Of a DNA stretch of 64,000 nucleotides, positions 27,903 through 40,981 are shown one piece after another. Position 1 is the first letter of the stretch. The number at the start of each line of letters is the position of its first letter. A program made the translations under genes and the position numbers. This DNA comes from Albula goreensis (lineage: Eukaryota > Chordata > Actinopteri > Albuliformes > Albulidae), in assembly GCA_022829145.1 (NCBI GenBank), contig CM040745.1, forward strand, positions 16,572,001 to 16,636,000, given 5' to 3'. A model generated the notes under the pieces. It did not search any database, was not told the DNA's origin, and saw nothing but the letters and a program-made list of their open reading frames with translations.

Positions 27903-30900
27903 CTACATTAATTCTTAATCCATTGACACAGAAGGAAATTTAAATTGTTATGCAATACCCAAGGTATGACTGCCTGTATTCTGTACTGGTAAGGCATTTA
28001 ATTGTATTTGCTCACCTCTGGTGTTAAAGTATTTGTAGAGTATATTCAAATGTTTCACAAAGTCACTGTCCTTACTTAATAGTGTATGGGGTGTTTTATA
28101 TGGTTTAACTGTTTTTTTTGCCTAGTCTACATTTTGGCTTGAAAAAACCAACAATGTTGACATATGAATAAAGCATAACTTTGGAAAGCCTCGTCATCTC
28201 TTCAGAGAACAATTTAAGATTGTTTCTCAGTGAGGCACAGTTGCACTGGAGAATAAAAAAAAAGAAAACTCCAGCACAAAAGGAAGAAGATTTCCATACA
28301 TTGAAAATAGACATGCATTCTGTGTGAAAGACCAACTATAAAAAACCTGCACTAGAGTAAGCCTAGCAAAGCACATGATGATGCATGATTTATGATTGAT
28401 GCATGATGGGGAAAAAAAGAAAAAAAACCTCTTAACAGATGGGAATATAAATGCGTGTACTTTTATTTTGTATTCAATCAAACAGCATTGCACATAGCTT
28501 ACTTCAGCATTTTACCCAAAATAAGAGTTTCAAATACAGCATTTGGCTAATTATATCATTAATAATTGTATGGCATTAGACAATAATCTGGACCCCATAA
28601 GCCAATAAGCCATTAGAGGTCCTATCTGTGTAATGTTTTGTAACAAAATTAATATTTTTAAGAACATTTTGGTGAATTATACATTTATATATTTTGCATT
28701 CTTGTACCTGGATTAACACCCTCTCGCAAGAGGAAAAAATTTGCAGTTTTTGGCTTGTGTGTCATTACTGGTGTTTTTCTGTGAGCCTGAAGAAAGGCTC
28801 ACATAAGGTGGATTTGCAGTCAGCCTATTGTGTCTATATGACCTATTGTCTTTGGCAGGCCTTTGTGTAAAAGCATACCCTGCCAGGCAGAAGGGTTTTT
28901 TTGTCTTCTTTGATAGTTTGGGTTATTCCTACAAAACACCACCGTACAAGGTTTTCCTCTTTTTATATCACCATTTTAAGGTTTTTTTTTTTCCCCCCGA
29001 GTATTTTTGTGCTTTCCTTCTACCCTGTAAATGGGAACGTAAAATGGCTGGTGGCTCTTGTTTGCTTATTCTGTTGTTGGCATTTTTTTCCTCCTCCATA
29101 CATCACCTGGCACCATGGCCACGCCTGCCCTTTGGCACTTTGCATTGCCTAAGGCCCCAACTGGCTTCTGCTCAGGATTGTCTCCTCAGTGTCTGTTCTG
29201 GCCACTGGCACCTGTCTGCGATTTTGAAGGGCACTGACAGAATTGCAATCTTCTCTTCACTTAACATCTCAATTACAAGCCTCCTGCCCCACTTGGCCTG
29301 CAGTACTCCTGCCCCACACATATACACTGATCGTGGTGTGGAGGTGAACTGAGAATGTCAAATAAAAGATTGTATCCCTTTGAGCTGAATTGGCATTGCA
29401 AAATTATTTTGGGCTGTTCTAGAATTTTTAGCGCAAAGCATATTTGACCTTGTTCTAATGGATATAACAGTTCATTAAAAATGAAATGTAAAGGTGAGTC
29501 AGTCTCATGAAAAGAACATCTCGGGCATTCTGACTCATCACTTTCCTCTTCACACTTAGGGAACAAACATTTGTAATACTAGAAAATGTTTCACAATATA
29601 AATCTGTTCATAATCAGCTATTTTTGAAATAAGTCACTTTGCTTTCTTTTCTCACCACTGCATTTAGGGCTATTTTCTCTCTGGCTTATTCATTCAGAAA
29701 TCATTTATATTTGTCAAAGGTTATATCTTTCTAATAAAATCCTGGTAGTTAATCAGTTGCCTGCATCTATTCATGTTACTTGAACAGAGTTGTGCAGTTA
29801 GCCCTCACAGATTTCATTACAAATAAACTGTGTATCATAAAAAAATTCACTGATGCAGAGTAGACTGCCAACAGTCTACTATCAAGGTAAATGTGCAATA
29901 TGTTAACATTCACACTTAAGAATGCACTTCATTTCTGAACATTAAATATTTTGGGTTTTTGGAGTGATGCTGTAAAATGCCAAAAGGGGTTGAAGGTTCC
30001 CCAGATCTGTTAAGCTTTCTTCAATTAGTACATATTTGTCAATAGCTGAGAAGTAGCAGGGGAGCAGGCACAAATGCTCCAGGCTGGTTGTAATTAAAAG
30101 CAAAGTCCAGCCATCAATCAAATAGTGTTTGGGTACCATTCCATGACAGGTCTGCAGAAGGCAGGAAAAAGAAATCGTTGACAAGAAAATGAACTTTGCC
30201 AAGATGGGGGTTAATAATTTACACTCACTGTGCTCCTCTAACGTCTGATGTGGTCTTGATGGTCAAAAACCCCTGGCCTCAGAATATGATGGATAGTTTC
30301 ATTTTGTGGAACTTCTCCATTACATCTCAATCCAGATTTTTTAACATTTTTAAAATGTATTTATGTATGTATGTATGTATGTATGTATGTATGTATGTAT
30401 GTACGTATTTATTTATTTATTTATTTATTTGTTTATTTATTTGTTTGTTTGTTTGTTTGTTTGTTTATTGTTGTCTTACCTTGGATAGTGTTCAGTCAAA
30501 ACTGAGTATAAGAACAACCACGTCTGTATTTATTTCTGTTTTGTGTTTGTTTATGCTGTATTTTTCTTTCCCCACTTTATAAACCTTGGGCTGCCACTGG
30601 TGTTCAAAAGGTAACCACTAAGAAGTCAGCAAAGTTTGTTTTGCTGAAAAGCAGAACTCTTTGAGCTCCTTCCACATAAATGTTGAGATGAAGCAGCAGT
30701 TGGAAATACCTCTGAGGGAGCGTCTTGCATTTGGCTTGTAATCTGGTTCATCTCTGAGGTATGAGCATCAGCATCCCACAGTGTCTGGCTCTGACCAATC
30801 TCTTATCAGGCTCATGCCTGCTATAGGATCCTATCCCAGGGCAAAAAGAAGATAATGTGAATAGGGAAGATACTGGAAATACTCACCTTGGCTGATTAGA

Positions 30901-33900
30901 AAATTGAACATTGGAAGCATTAGAAGCATAGAATATAACATTATATTATATTTAAATGATAGTCATAACCATTGTTTCAAATATATATATATATGTTTGG
31001 CAACCCATAGAACTGGTATTGTAGAGAACAGAGGTGTTGCAAGTTCTGAGAAACCTTTTTATGAGGTTCTTATGGAACTGTCACATATTATTCAAAATTT
31101 GACAGAAGCATCTAGTGCCAATACATTTTAGAACTCCTGACACAATGGCTAACAAACCACTAAAAGGGCTTGTATTTACCATATACAAAACACAACCATA
31201 TAGTGCATAATAATTTGCTCTTGGCTAAAGGTAGTATACTTTTTTTCACAAGAAATATTCAGCCAGTGAAAATGAATACCAAATCAGAGGAGGGCTGGTA
31301 GCCACTATTTACTTTCCCATGTCTGTGATGCTGCATTAGCAGTCATACATTAAATCCATCAAGCACAGAGCCTAAAATATGTTACTAGTGTTCTTGAATT
31401 ATGTATCAAAAGTTTCATCTTACCTTATCTGAATGCTCAAATGTCCTCTCCATTTCACAAAAGCTTACATCCTATTTTTAGCTGAAATACATTTACTGTA
31501 AATATCTTATTTTACAGCAAACCTTTGCCAGTTGTGCAAAGTCTTGTGTCATTTGGCTTGCTTAAAAATTCCTAATAGTGGTAACGTGTTTTGCCCTCCA
31601 ATCAGATATGCAATAGAAACGTTAGCATACACTTACTTCAATGGTAAAGCACATCCTTAGAATCTTCATTTATGCTGATTAGATTTTAATTAAGATGATT
31701 AGTGTACACTAAAGGGATGATTATTTAACAAGACTTGAGAATAGATTATAGTGACCTTACAGTCCCTCGTATAGTCTTAGAGGGGATAAATTCATTGGTT
31801 AAAAATGAAGGCAGGAATTTCTCCTGGCCCTGCAAATAAGACATATCCGTGACTGCAAACTAAATCCCTCCTTCTCTCAGTGATGCCATAGTCAATCATG
31901 CATGCTTTGGTAGCAAAAGGAAAATACTGTACTGTACACGAGGAAATTAATTCTGCAACAAATAGTTAAGCATTGGCAAAAGTGATAATATCAGTGACTT
32001 TTTCCTGAATATATACCCCCCCCCCCCATCTTTGGTCTTCAGCTTCTAATGAAGCAAAGTCGATGTTGTTATATCAACATGGTGAATCGTGGCTTTCAGC
32101 CCCTGCATAGTTCATAAATCTTCCAATGACTGGGCAGAGACAATGCGAATGTGCCTTTAATCTATGTTGTGGGATGGGGAACGTGCTGCTAGGGAGGACA
32201 TTGACATCATGTTTAGATCTACCTATCTATGAAAAAAGCCTTTCTATTTCAAAGTAATGTGTTCCTCCCACCCTAAGATGAAATTGCCTATAAAGCATGC
32301 CAGCCTAAATAGAGACATATTGAGTCAAACAATTTAAATTAGTTGACTGTTGAGTCTCTCAAAAATATCCTAATGCATGGAGGACTATTGTTTTTTTTGA
32401 CATATTGCTTTTTTTTTAATGTGCACTGCCATTACGCCTCATAATAGAAAATGTTTCCATCTACAGCTCGCAACATGTCTTTCATAAACATATGCTGATA
32501 TAAAGGACCAAGGAAGCTGTGTTTCATTATGGAGGAATACAGAACCTATCTCTTTGAAAAATAACAAAAATGATCAATTGACTTTCTTTGGTCCAAAAAT
32601 ATGTTTATAAACATGAAAACATTTTCTGCTCCAAATACACATAATTTAAGTTGGACATATGTACAATATTGCCCACTACCTTTTTGGAAGCAAAAATACA
32701 ATGAGAACTGTAAATAAAAAAAGGTGTTTCTTTTGTTTATTTGTCCACAATTGATATGGCTTTAACAGTTTCCTCTGGCTTTAAGACAATTTCTTTCTCT
32801 CAAACAGAGTGTGTGAATTAATCGTTTCAGCAGTCTTCAAACCGTTTTTGATAAATTATGTATTCAGTTAGATGTGTTATTTTTATGTCATGAATGGGAT
32901 GCATGAAGTATTTTTCCCACTTTGATACAGATTGATTAAGCCCATGTCTGCATTTAAAGTTATTATTTTTTGTTTCTAATTAAGTTATCAAAGGGTATGT
33001 AGTGGTCATGCTCTTGTTTAATAGATTGAAGTGATGGTCATAAGGCTTTTGTATTGTCCCATGAAAGGGTATGCATGTGTATATCTAGAACAAGCGAAAC
33101 ACTTTAGTCCCTTTATTGGTCTGTGATCCCTTTCCTCTTGTAACATTCAAGACTTTCTTTTGTCTTTTTCCTTCTTCTTCTTAATTGCATCTTAAGTCTT
33201 AATTATGCTGATGAGTACAAGCTAATGACTTTTTGTTCTTTGAAACAAATGGCTTATTAAAAGACTGCTTCTATAATATTGGCAGAATATAAAGTAGACA
33301 CCACCCTTACCTTCCTCAGTGTTTAAAATGCAAGACACTGAGTCTTTTTCATAATCAGGCTTTGTCATATGGAAAGTGTTGTGTATTCTAAGTATTTGTA
33401 ATACACGTCTGTAATATTTTGCTTTATATCTAATGTTTTATTTTTCCAACGTTGTGTATTTTTAAAATGATAATTCCATATAAAATAGTTTTGAATTGCG
33501 TAGGACATAATACATGTATTATGCACAGCAATATACATTGCTTTGCCTCACCATTGATCATTCTACACAGAGTGAGGACCAACTATGCATGCACAAATCT
33601 GTGAAAACGTTGGCCTTCACAGATAGCCTCTGCCTCAGCATTCAGGAATGGTAGTTTTTAGGCGCAAGCTGTGGCAAAAGGAGAATACTATACTTTTAAA
33701 ACAGCTATTCTGGGTAGTTTTACTGGAGTATGTGTAATCCTGAGAGTAATTATGAATCATGTAAATTTAAAATAAAATAAATAAATTTAATTCATAAAAT
33801 TATGAGTCAATGACAGTCAATCAGTCAATGACGTATTCTAACATTTATACATTTTTGTATATTTCTCAAGTTTTGTTATGCAAATATGACTGGAAATTAA

Positions 33901-34620
33901 GGACTGTGATGAATTCAGTAACAGTTACATTTTAATGGACTGTGAATACTCATCTCAACCAGCCACCACTATCAGTTTATGTGCATGTGGTCAACAAATT
34001 CAGGCACTCATGGCAAATTATTGATTTTGATAAGTTGCCATTTGGTTAATACAAACCATTCAATCACATGCAAACTATATTAATTCCATTTTGAAACAAT
34101 ATTTCAGATTATTCCATGTGAATTTCGTGAATTGAGCCTTCATTTCTGAACTCTTCACTTTTCTTCCGGTTCCAACAGAGATGGAAGTCGTGTACAGAAA
34201 CAGAGATGGTCATGTCATAAAATTCAATGTAGCGACAAACAAGACAGAAGTTTTGTTGAAGAACACCACCTTTGTAAGTATGATTTTTTTTTTTTTTTTT
34301 GCTGTTTGTGATTTTGTTACTCTGCATACTTGTCTTCTGGCATTCCACCATTTAATCTGCCACCTTACCTGTGTTCACTGTTTGCTTGTTAATCCATTGT
34401 GTTTCACGTGGATAAAGTAAATCAATGAAGTGGCGAGATATATCCTTGTTTTTTGGATCTGTTCTGCACTCTGGCAATTATGAGGCCTTAAATAAGCTTT
34501 GCTTCATAATCAGATTGTTGATTAAGCGGATTTAACATCATCCCCCAAAAAATGTTTGAGTGCATTAGTCACAATAAGACTAGCGTGTTAATCAGAGATA
34601 AGCAAATTAAACTAATAATA

Positions 34621-34666
<46 letters not shown>

Positions 34667-36444
34667 GAATGTTTGCAACTGGAATGCATGCATCTGCTCA
34701 CTGCAGTCTGTATTGCAGTGGTAAAATGGAGTGGAAAGATGCAAAAGATGTATGATGCAACTGTCAAAAGTCCACAATCAAAACATATATGTTATCAGGG
34801 GAGAAAGAATATTGGTTCAGTTTGTCCTCTTGTGGCAACAAGGTCTATTGTATGTATTATCTCTTGCATCACCAGCCTGAAGCCTGAAGGACAGGAGACT
34901 AGGTTGGAAATGTATTTAATGAGTCATACTTTGGTGTGAAAACTTACTGACATTTTTTTACTGCTTCCCCAAAATTTCAATATGGTCAAGTAGAGAATTT
35001 CATTCAAGTTACTTCATAATAAATATAATAAGTCTTGTGTATTATTGTAACATATGAATGACACCCTTTTACATGTCATGTTTGGTTTTGATTGTTGTGT
35101 TAGTTCTTATGTGATTGAAGTGAATTACAGTGTCCACAGCCATTCTTGCAATGTTGTCAATGATAATTTACCCTGGTAGAGTATATGGATTATGTGTAAT
35201 GCTATGTAATGGTATGCAAATAGATTATGGAATTGATTGTGGTTAGAGATTTGGTATTTATAAAAAAAGTTAAAGGCATTATTTGAACATTGCTATTTTC
35301 TTCTTCCCTTGTTTTTTCCAGGTGTCTTACAAAGTCACAAAGTACTCAGTTTCTCCAGACTTGAAATATGTGCTTTTTGCCTATGATGTCAAGCAAGTAA
35401 GTCTTCTTACCTTTGTTCTTGTACAGAATTGTGATGTGTTCCTTTAGACTTCTATCCCCTTTTCTCTCCTCATTCACCTTCTAGTTCTCTTAAACACATG
35501 GCTAACCATACCTTCCGCTTCATCTTGCATAAAGTTCACTGTACTTCTTGGGTAGGTATTGCAGGCTAACTGCAGGTGCACCAGGCATACCATTCCTGTG
35601 AGATGAGGTTAGGATATCCCTGCTGACATAATACCCTCTCCTAAATACAGTCGCAGCCCTTAATGAATTACACAGCTGCCCTTCAGCAATGTTACAATAT
35701 GCAGCATACGGTAGCACTAGTGCTCACTGCAGAACACATTCCTCTGTAATTTATTTGGTATAGATTTCCAGGAGGAACTAGACAGAGAAGGACTGATAAC
35801 TGGGAATTTCTTTAGCTCCAAAAGGGAATCTTTATGGGATCATGGTGAAAGTAAAAGGCTTTTTCCCCCTGTGGATCACAGTGTCTCAAATTTTCCCTGT
35901 CTTCTTCACCTCTCGCTCTGTTGGAATACAGAGAGTGCTGTCAGACAGAGGATCTGAGTAAGCTGTCTGTTTTTTTTTTCTTCTTAACACCATTTAGAAG
36001 TTTAAGAGTGAGTGAAGTACAATAAAACAGCACTATTCTGGGTATGCTAATTTTAAATTTGTTTGCATGTTTTTTTTTTCTTGTGTATGTTTTCAGGCTT
36101 GGGCATACCTCATTTATTTTTCTTCTCTGAGTAATGCCACGTCTTTGCTCTGGTCTCATTATTTTTGACAGTTTACGCTTTTAGTGTGGTGGGCTCATTG
36201 GATAATAATCTCTTCTACTCTGCTGCCATTGTGACAACATCACAATGGAGTTTCATCTGACAGTATCAGATATATGTCTTCATGGAAAGAAATGTGCAAG
36301 GTAGAACTGTACAGAATTATTACCTGGCATATATGTATATACTCTGCTGCCATTGTGACATCATCACAATGGAGTTTCATCTGACAGTATTAGACATATG
36401 TATTCATGGAAAGAAATGTGCAAGGTAGAACAGAATTATTACCT

Positions 36445-36529
<85 letters not shown>

Positions 36530-39500
36530 CAGGTAATAATTCTGCATGATAACTACCCATATTAAATTACCATACAAGTAATTATCTCTAATTATGCTTT
36601 ATACAACTGTGACATTTTACTAAAAATGTAGTCTCAAGGTTTTCTTGGCATTAGCAAGTCTTCAATTTAACAGTGTGGCTGTCACTATCTTAATTAAAAG
36701 CTGTAAGAGCTTAACAGTACACAAAAATTATATATGCAAATATCCTCTCCATGGAAAGGATCAACAGCTACATGCATATTTTTTCTCCCCTGGCTGTTTT
36801 CTTATGTCCAATGTATTTACTGTGCACATTCACACATAGACAAGGTTTAAGCAATATCCCCCTTGGAAAATCCCTTTCTCTCAGTAACAGCAGACCTCTC
36901 TAATCAAAACAAACATATACTATTTCAATAATTTAGTCCTTGGGGCTAGCGTATGGGCAGTAGGCAATTTGAGGGGGTGGATGCCATCCTCCTTGTTAGC
37001 AAACTGACCAAAATGCATCCCCCTTGTTAACCTGCCTTGTGTGTGTTGGTTGGCGGTGTGGTGGCAGGGGGGTGCTCCCATTGGGCCATCCCCCCTATTC
37101 AAAATTAACAAATCAGCTCCTGCCTATAGGCAGTAGTGTCTGTTCCTTTTAAGTAAATAGACAAGAAAGCCACACTTTAATTCTTTGGAATTTGGCTTTA
37201 GGATTGTAGAATAGGGTAGCATATGCCCCTTAACATTATTATTGCCCCACAGTTTTATTGTATATACTTGACTCAAGTCTTAGGTAGACACTCAAAATCT
37301 CTAACAGCTACCCATACAATAGTGAATTTGTCTTGCTCAAAGAGATGTAAGTTTGTTAGTCGAGGGTGTGGTTAGTTTGATTGCCACGCATTTATTGGTG
37401 TTGAGGAGAGGTGGGTGTCCCGTTGCTGTTGTCATTTCCTTTGGTGCAGCCAGTGAAGGAAGCACTACTTTGCAACAGGTAATAAAAATAATATTGCATT
37501 AGGAACAAGAAAAAAGGACCAATACCATTCACAGTTTACAAAGTTTAGAAAATATTTTGGTGACACTGACCACCAGACGTATTTACTCATGGGTCAGTAG
37601 TGGATTCATAGAATCTTCGACCTAAATTATTAAAAAAAAAAAAAAAACAAGTTGTACGAAAGCCTCTACCAAGGGTATCACATTAGGCTTTCTCATTTGT
37701 GTTTCAAAAAACTCAAATTAAATATTTTAAGAGATCTCAGTGTCTTCTATTAAAGCAAGCATTCCTTAAATGGCAAAGGGTTAAGAGGGATGACAACAAA
37801 CATGGTCATAAGGTAACTCTTTCAATTCTGAGCTCAGGGCTGTCACCGACCGTGCAAGAAAAACATACTCCCAGCTCTCCCACAGCTACAAAAGATTAGT
37901 TTTTTGTCTTTTTACCCCATATTCAGGAGAGATTAAGAATGATGAACACTCATAATCTTCTCACTGCCTGGATATGAGGCTTTTTTATAATCAAGGGCAT
38001 TTCTGGCTGCAAGCATCTGTGTTCTTAACGATATTTATTTAAATCCACCTTTTGTCTATACAAAAAAAAAAAAAAAAAAAAAGAGCACTATTCAATCAGG
38101 GCAGGTTCTCCACAATGCTATGTTTAATTAATTTGCTCAGTTCAGAGAAATGTCAAACATTTTACAGCACAAATAACACTATAATGCAGTTGCTGAATCA
38201 CACCAGGGTCCTTTTTTTTCCATTTAAAACTACAGTAAATAAACAGGAAGAAAAAAATTGCAAATTTGTCACTAAACCTAGAGACAGAGTTCTTCACCAA
38301 TCGCTTTTTCCATCACCAAGTTAAAAAGTAATAAACACAAAGTTAGCTTTTCATAACAGATTGTCTAAATCACAGTGGAAGTGTGCAAAAAGAGAGCTAA
38401 ATTCCCTGACAAATAACCTTTGGCTCTATCCACAAACGATTTTCATGTACGAGAATTGCCTTTTTGAGGATACCCAGGATGCTTTTGACTCTGAAGGTCT
38501 AGCTGCACTGTTTCCATGGCACAGCCGGTCCTAAATGAGCAGAGAATTGGGATACGGATGTTGCACACCACAGCGAAAGCATCCAGGCTGGTGGCGGTGA
38601 TGGGTGAGGTGATTAGAGGATAAATAAGAACGGATGGGATTCTAAGGCCAGGAGATAACGGAAAGAGAAGCCGAGCCGTGGGGGAGGAAAACAGAATTCA
38701 TCAGCCTCTCCCCATGACCTTTCTCACTGTCTGGGCTCAGGGAACCCAAATAGCTGGTATTTCTGTGATTTAGAAGGAGAGTCACACACCTGAGTCCTTG
38801 TCTGGAGAGCGCCACTCTGCTCTCACTGTATTTTATAGCTTTGAAAGCGCTCCAGCTTCCTGGAGACAGATACCCTCCAAGAGGTTTGAAGTATATGCTA
38901 GGCCGCAGCCAGAAGTACTCCCTATCGATTTTGCCCTCTTTGTTTACAATTGGGTCGATACAGATGGAGGACTTAGACACAATGAAAGGTATTTTTTTGA
39001 AGACTCATAGATCTGACTGAAATGGCTAATGTATTGTGGTGAATGTAGGTAACCATACCTCAAGGGAAGTACATGTTGCCTTAAATTGCACCTGAAGGAT
39101 ATGATATTTATTCATTCTAAAGGAGAAGCCTTGCATATCATTATCATGCCATGGTACTATTGAGTGTGAGACCATGTCTGTATACAAGCAAATGCTCATG
39201 TGGCTATGTATATAGCTGAATAGTGAATGCAGGTTAAAGCACTCATACAGGCACATGCAACTGCTCAATGCTGAGTTGCAAGTTATTATCCATTCATTAT
39301 GATTACCCTGTTTTAATGCATGTCCAATTAATGGCCCAAAGGGAAAATTTCTGCAGTGACTAAAGAGTTTATTTGAATCATTGTGTAATGCTTAGAAACA
39401 AAGGTAATACTGCTGGCCCCAATTTCCTTTCCATGTCCTTGACCACATTCAGTGAGTATGGTCCTTTTGAAAATATGAGTAGTGAAATATTGACTGATGT

Positions 39501-40934
39501 TTTCCATGAAGAGACAAAAAATGTCCACACATGCACTTTTAGATAAGCTCCCTGAAATGCATAGATCAGTATTTCACATTTGTAGTGGAATTCCATCCTT
39601 CCTCATTTTTCTTTCTGTCATGTTGAGTTACCTCTGAAGTTTGATGCTCATCTTTGCCTGCATGGTGTGAACAGAGATCATTGATCACCTGTATAGGTCC
39701 CATGGTCTTCATTCTTTCCTGCCTCCACCTAAAGAGATTTGGTATATTCTATGTTCTGTGGATATTCATGCGTATGCAGATCTTTGATATGAGCACACTG
39801 GTTTGAAAAAACGATGTATTTCTTTTGCCACTGTAATGATAATCTACTTTAAAATGAATATTCATAAGCTTCTTTCAGATTCATCAGTTGCAAAATTTCC
39901 AGAGGAAAAAAACTGTAATATTATATGGCTTCAATTTAGGATAAATTAAGTTTCTACAGTATGACTATGGGAAAAAGTTAGAGACTTTGATTGAGAAGGT
40001 CAATGAGAAGAATAAGAGCAGATTACTCATCTATTGAAATCATAAGGCTGAAAGCAGAATAGAGACATCTGGAATAACAAATGAGCAACTTGTATACAGT
40101 TCATGAACAAAATAATGCATTGTAAAAAAATAAACAAATACCCAGACAGTGACCATAAAACGTAATAAAGAAGTGAGTTGCTTCCTTTACAAGCTAGCCT
40201 GTTTTGCTAGGACAGCCGTAAGCAATTAAAGTTATGTGTTCCATCTGGCCATAATATCAGATATTGACTTTTTATTACCAAAATATGTGTATTTTACCCA
40301 ATTGTAAACTATGGGATGTGCTAAAGACATATAGCTACAAAATATCAGGATGAATCAGTGTGCCAAATGTTCAGTGAATCAAAAAAAGACGTTTATATTG
40401 CTCTTTAGTATGTTTTACATCTTATATACTGTCTATAAATCAAAATTCGCAGTTAAATTGGTTGGATTCACATCTTTGGTCAGGCAGTGACATCGGGAGG
40501 TGCTGTTCAATGAAAAAAAAAGATACTTTTGCTTTATTTATTGTTTAAAATGTATATGCATTAATTGTGTCACCCATTTTAGTAATAGAATTTGTCTTGC
40601 ATTTACTCTGCATAATCATAATACCAGAGAGCCTAGTGATAGCTGTAGTTAATGTGACCCTTGCTAGTTAGATAGGTAAACAAGCATAGGTGGGTTCTGA
40701 TAGGGAACAATTATTGTATTTTCAACTGTTTAACTATTTTCTTATAGCCATTTCCTGAATTGTGCAGCTCAATAACTTTTTGCTGCGTGTCATTGCTGTA
40801 TTCTATGGTCTTTTTTGTAATGATGGATGCCTAAGGGAATTCGGCCTGTGTATTACCATGTCACCTCATATTTATATAGCAGTGAAACAGGAAGTCATGG
40901 CAAACCATTTAAGTGTAAATGGCTAACCATTTAA

Positions 40935-40981
<47 letters not shown>

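Larger units (their letters stand above)
4110..34178 (+). other. 30-kb intron, no coding exon recognised
   Basis: Separates the stalk exon from the propeller. It contains TG microsatellites (5977-6127, 27814-27900), a tetranucleotide array (30362-30469), a 774-bp MITE (24611-25384) and a 13-C run near 32018-32030. Several less AT-rich, homeobox-site-rich stretches (for example 6230-6480, 10860-11160, 24030-24345 and 31990-32560) look like conserved non-coding elements, but this cannot be proved here. The longest open frame (28828-29352) resembles nothing known. Confidence 0.85.

Noticed and set aside
28828..29352. Longest open frame (174 codons, plus strand) inside the 30-kb intron
   Set aside because: No recognisable domain, biased T/C-rich composition, no splice or promoter context, and a length that one expects about once by chance in 64 kb.
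30196..30582. 128-codon frame with Cys-Met-Tyr-Val and Leu-Phe-Ile-Tyr repeats
   Set aside because: Translation of the tetranucleotide array at 30362-30469.
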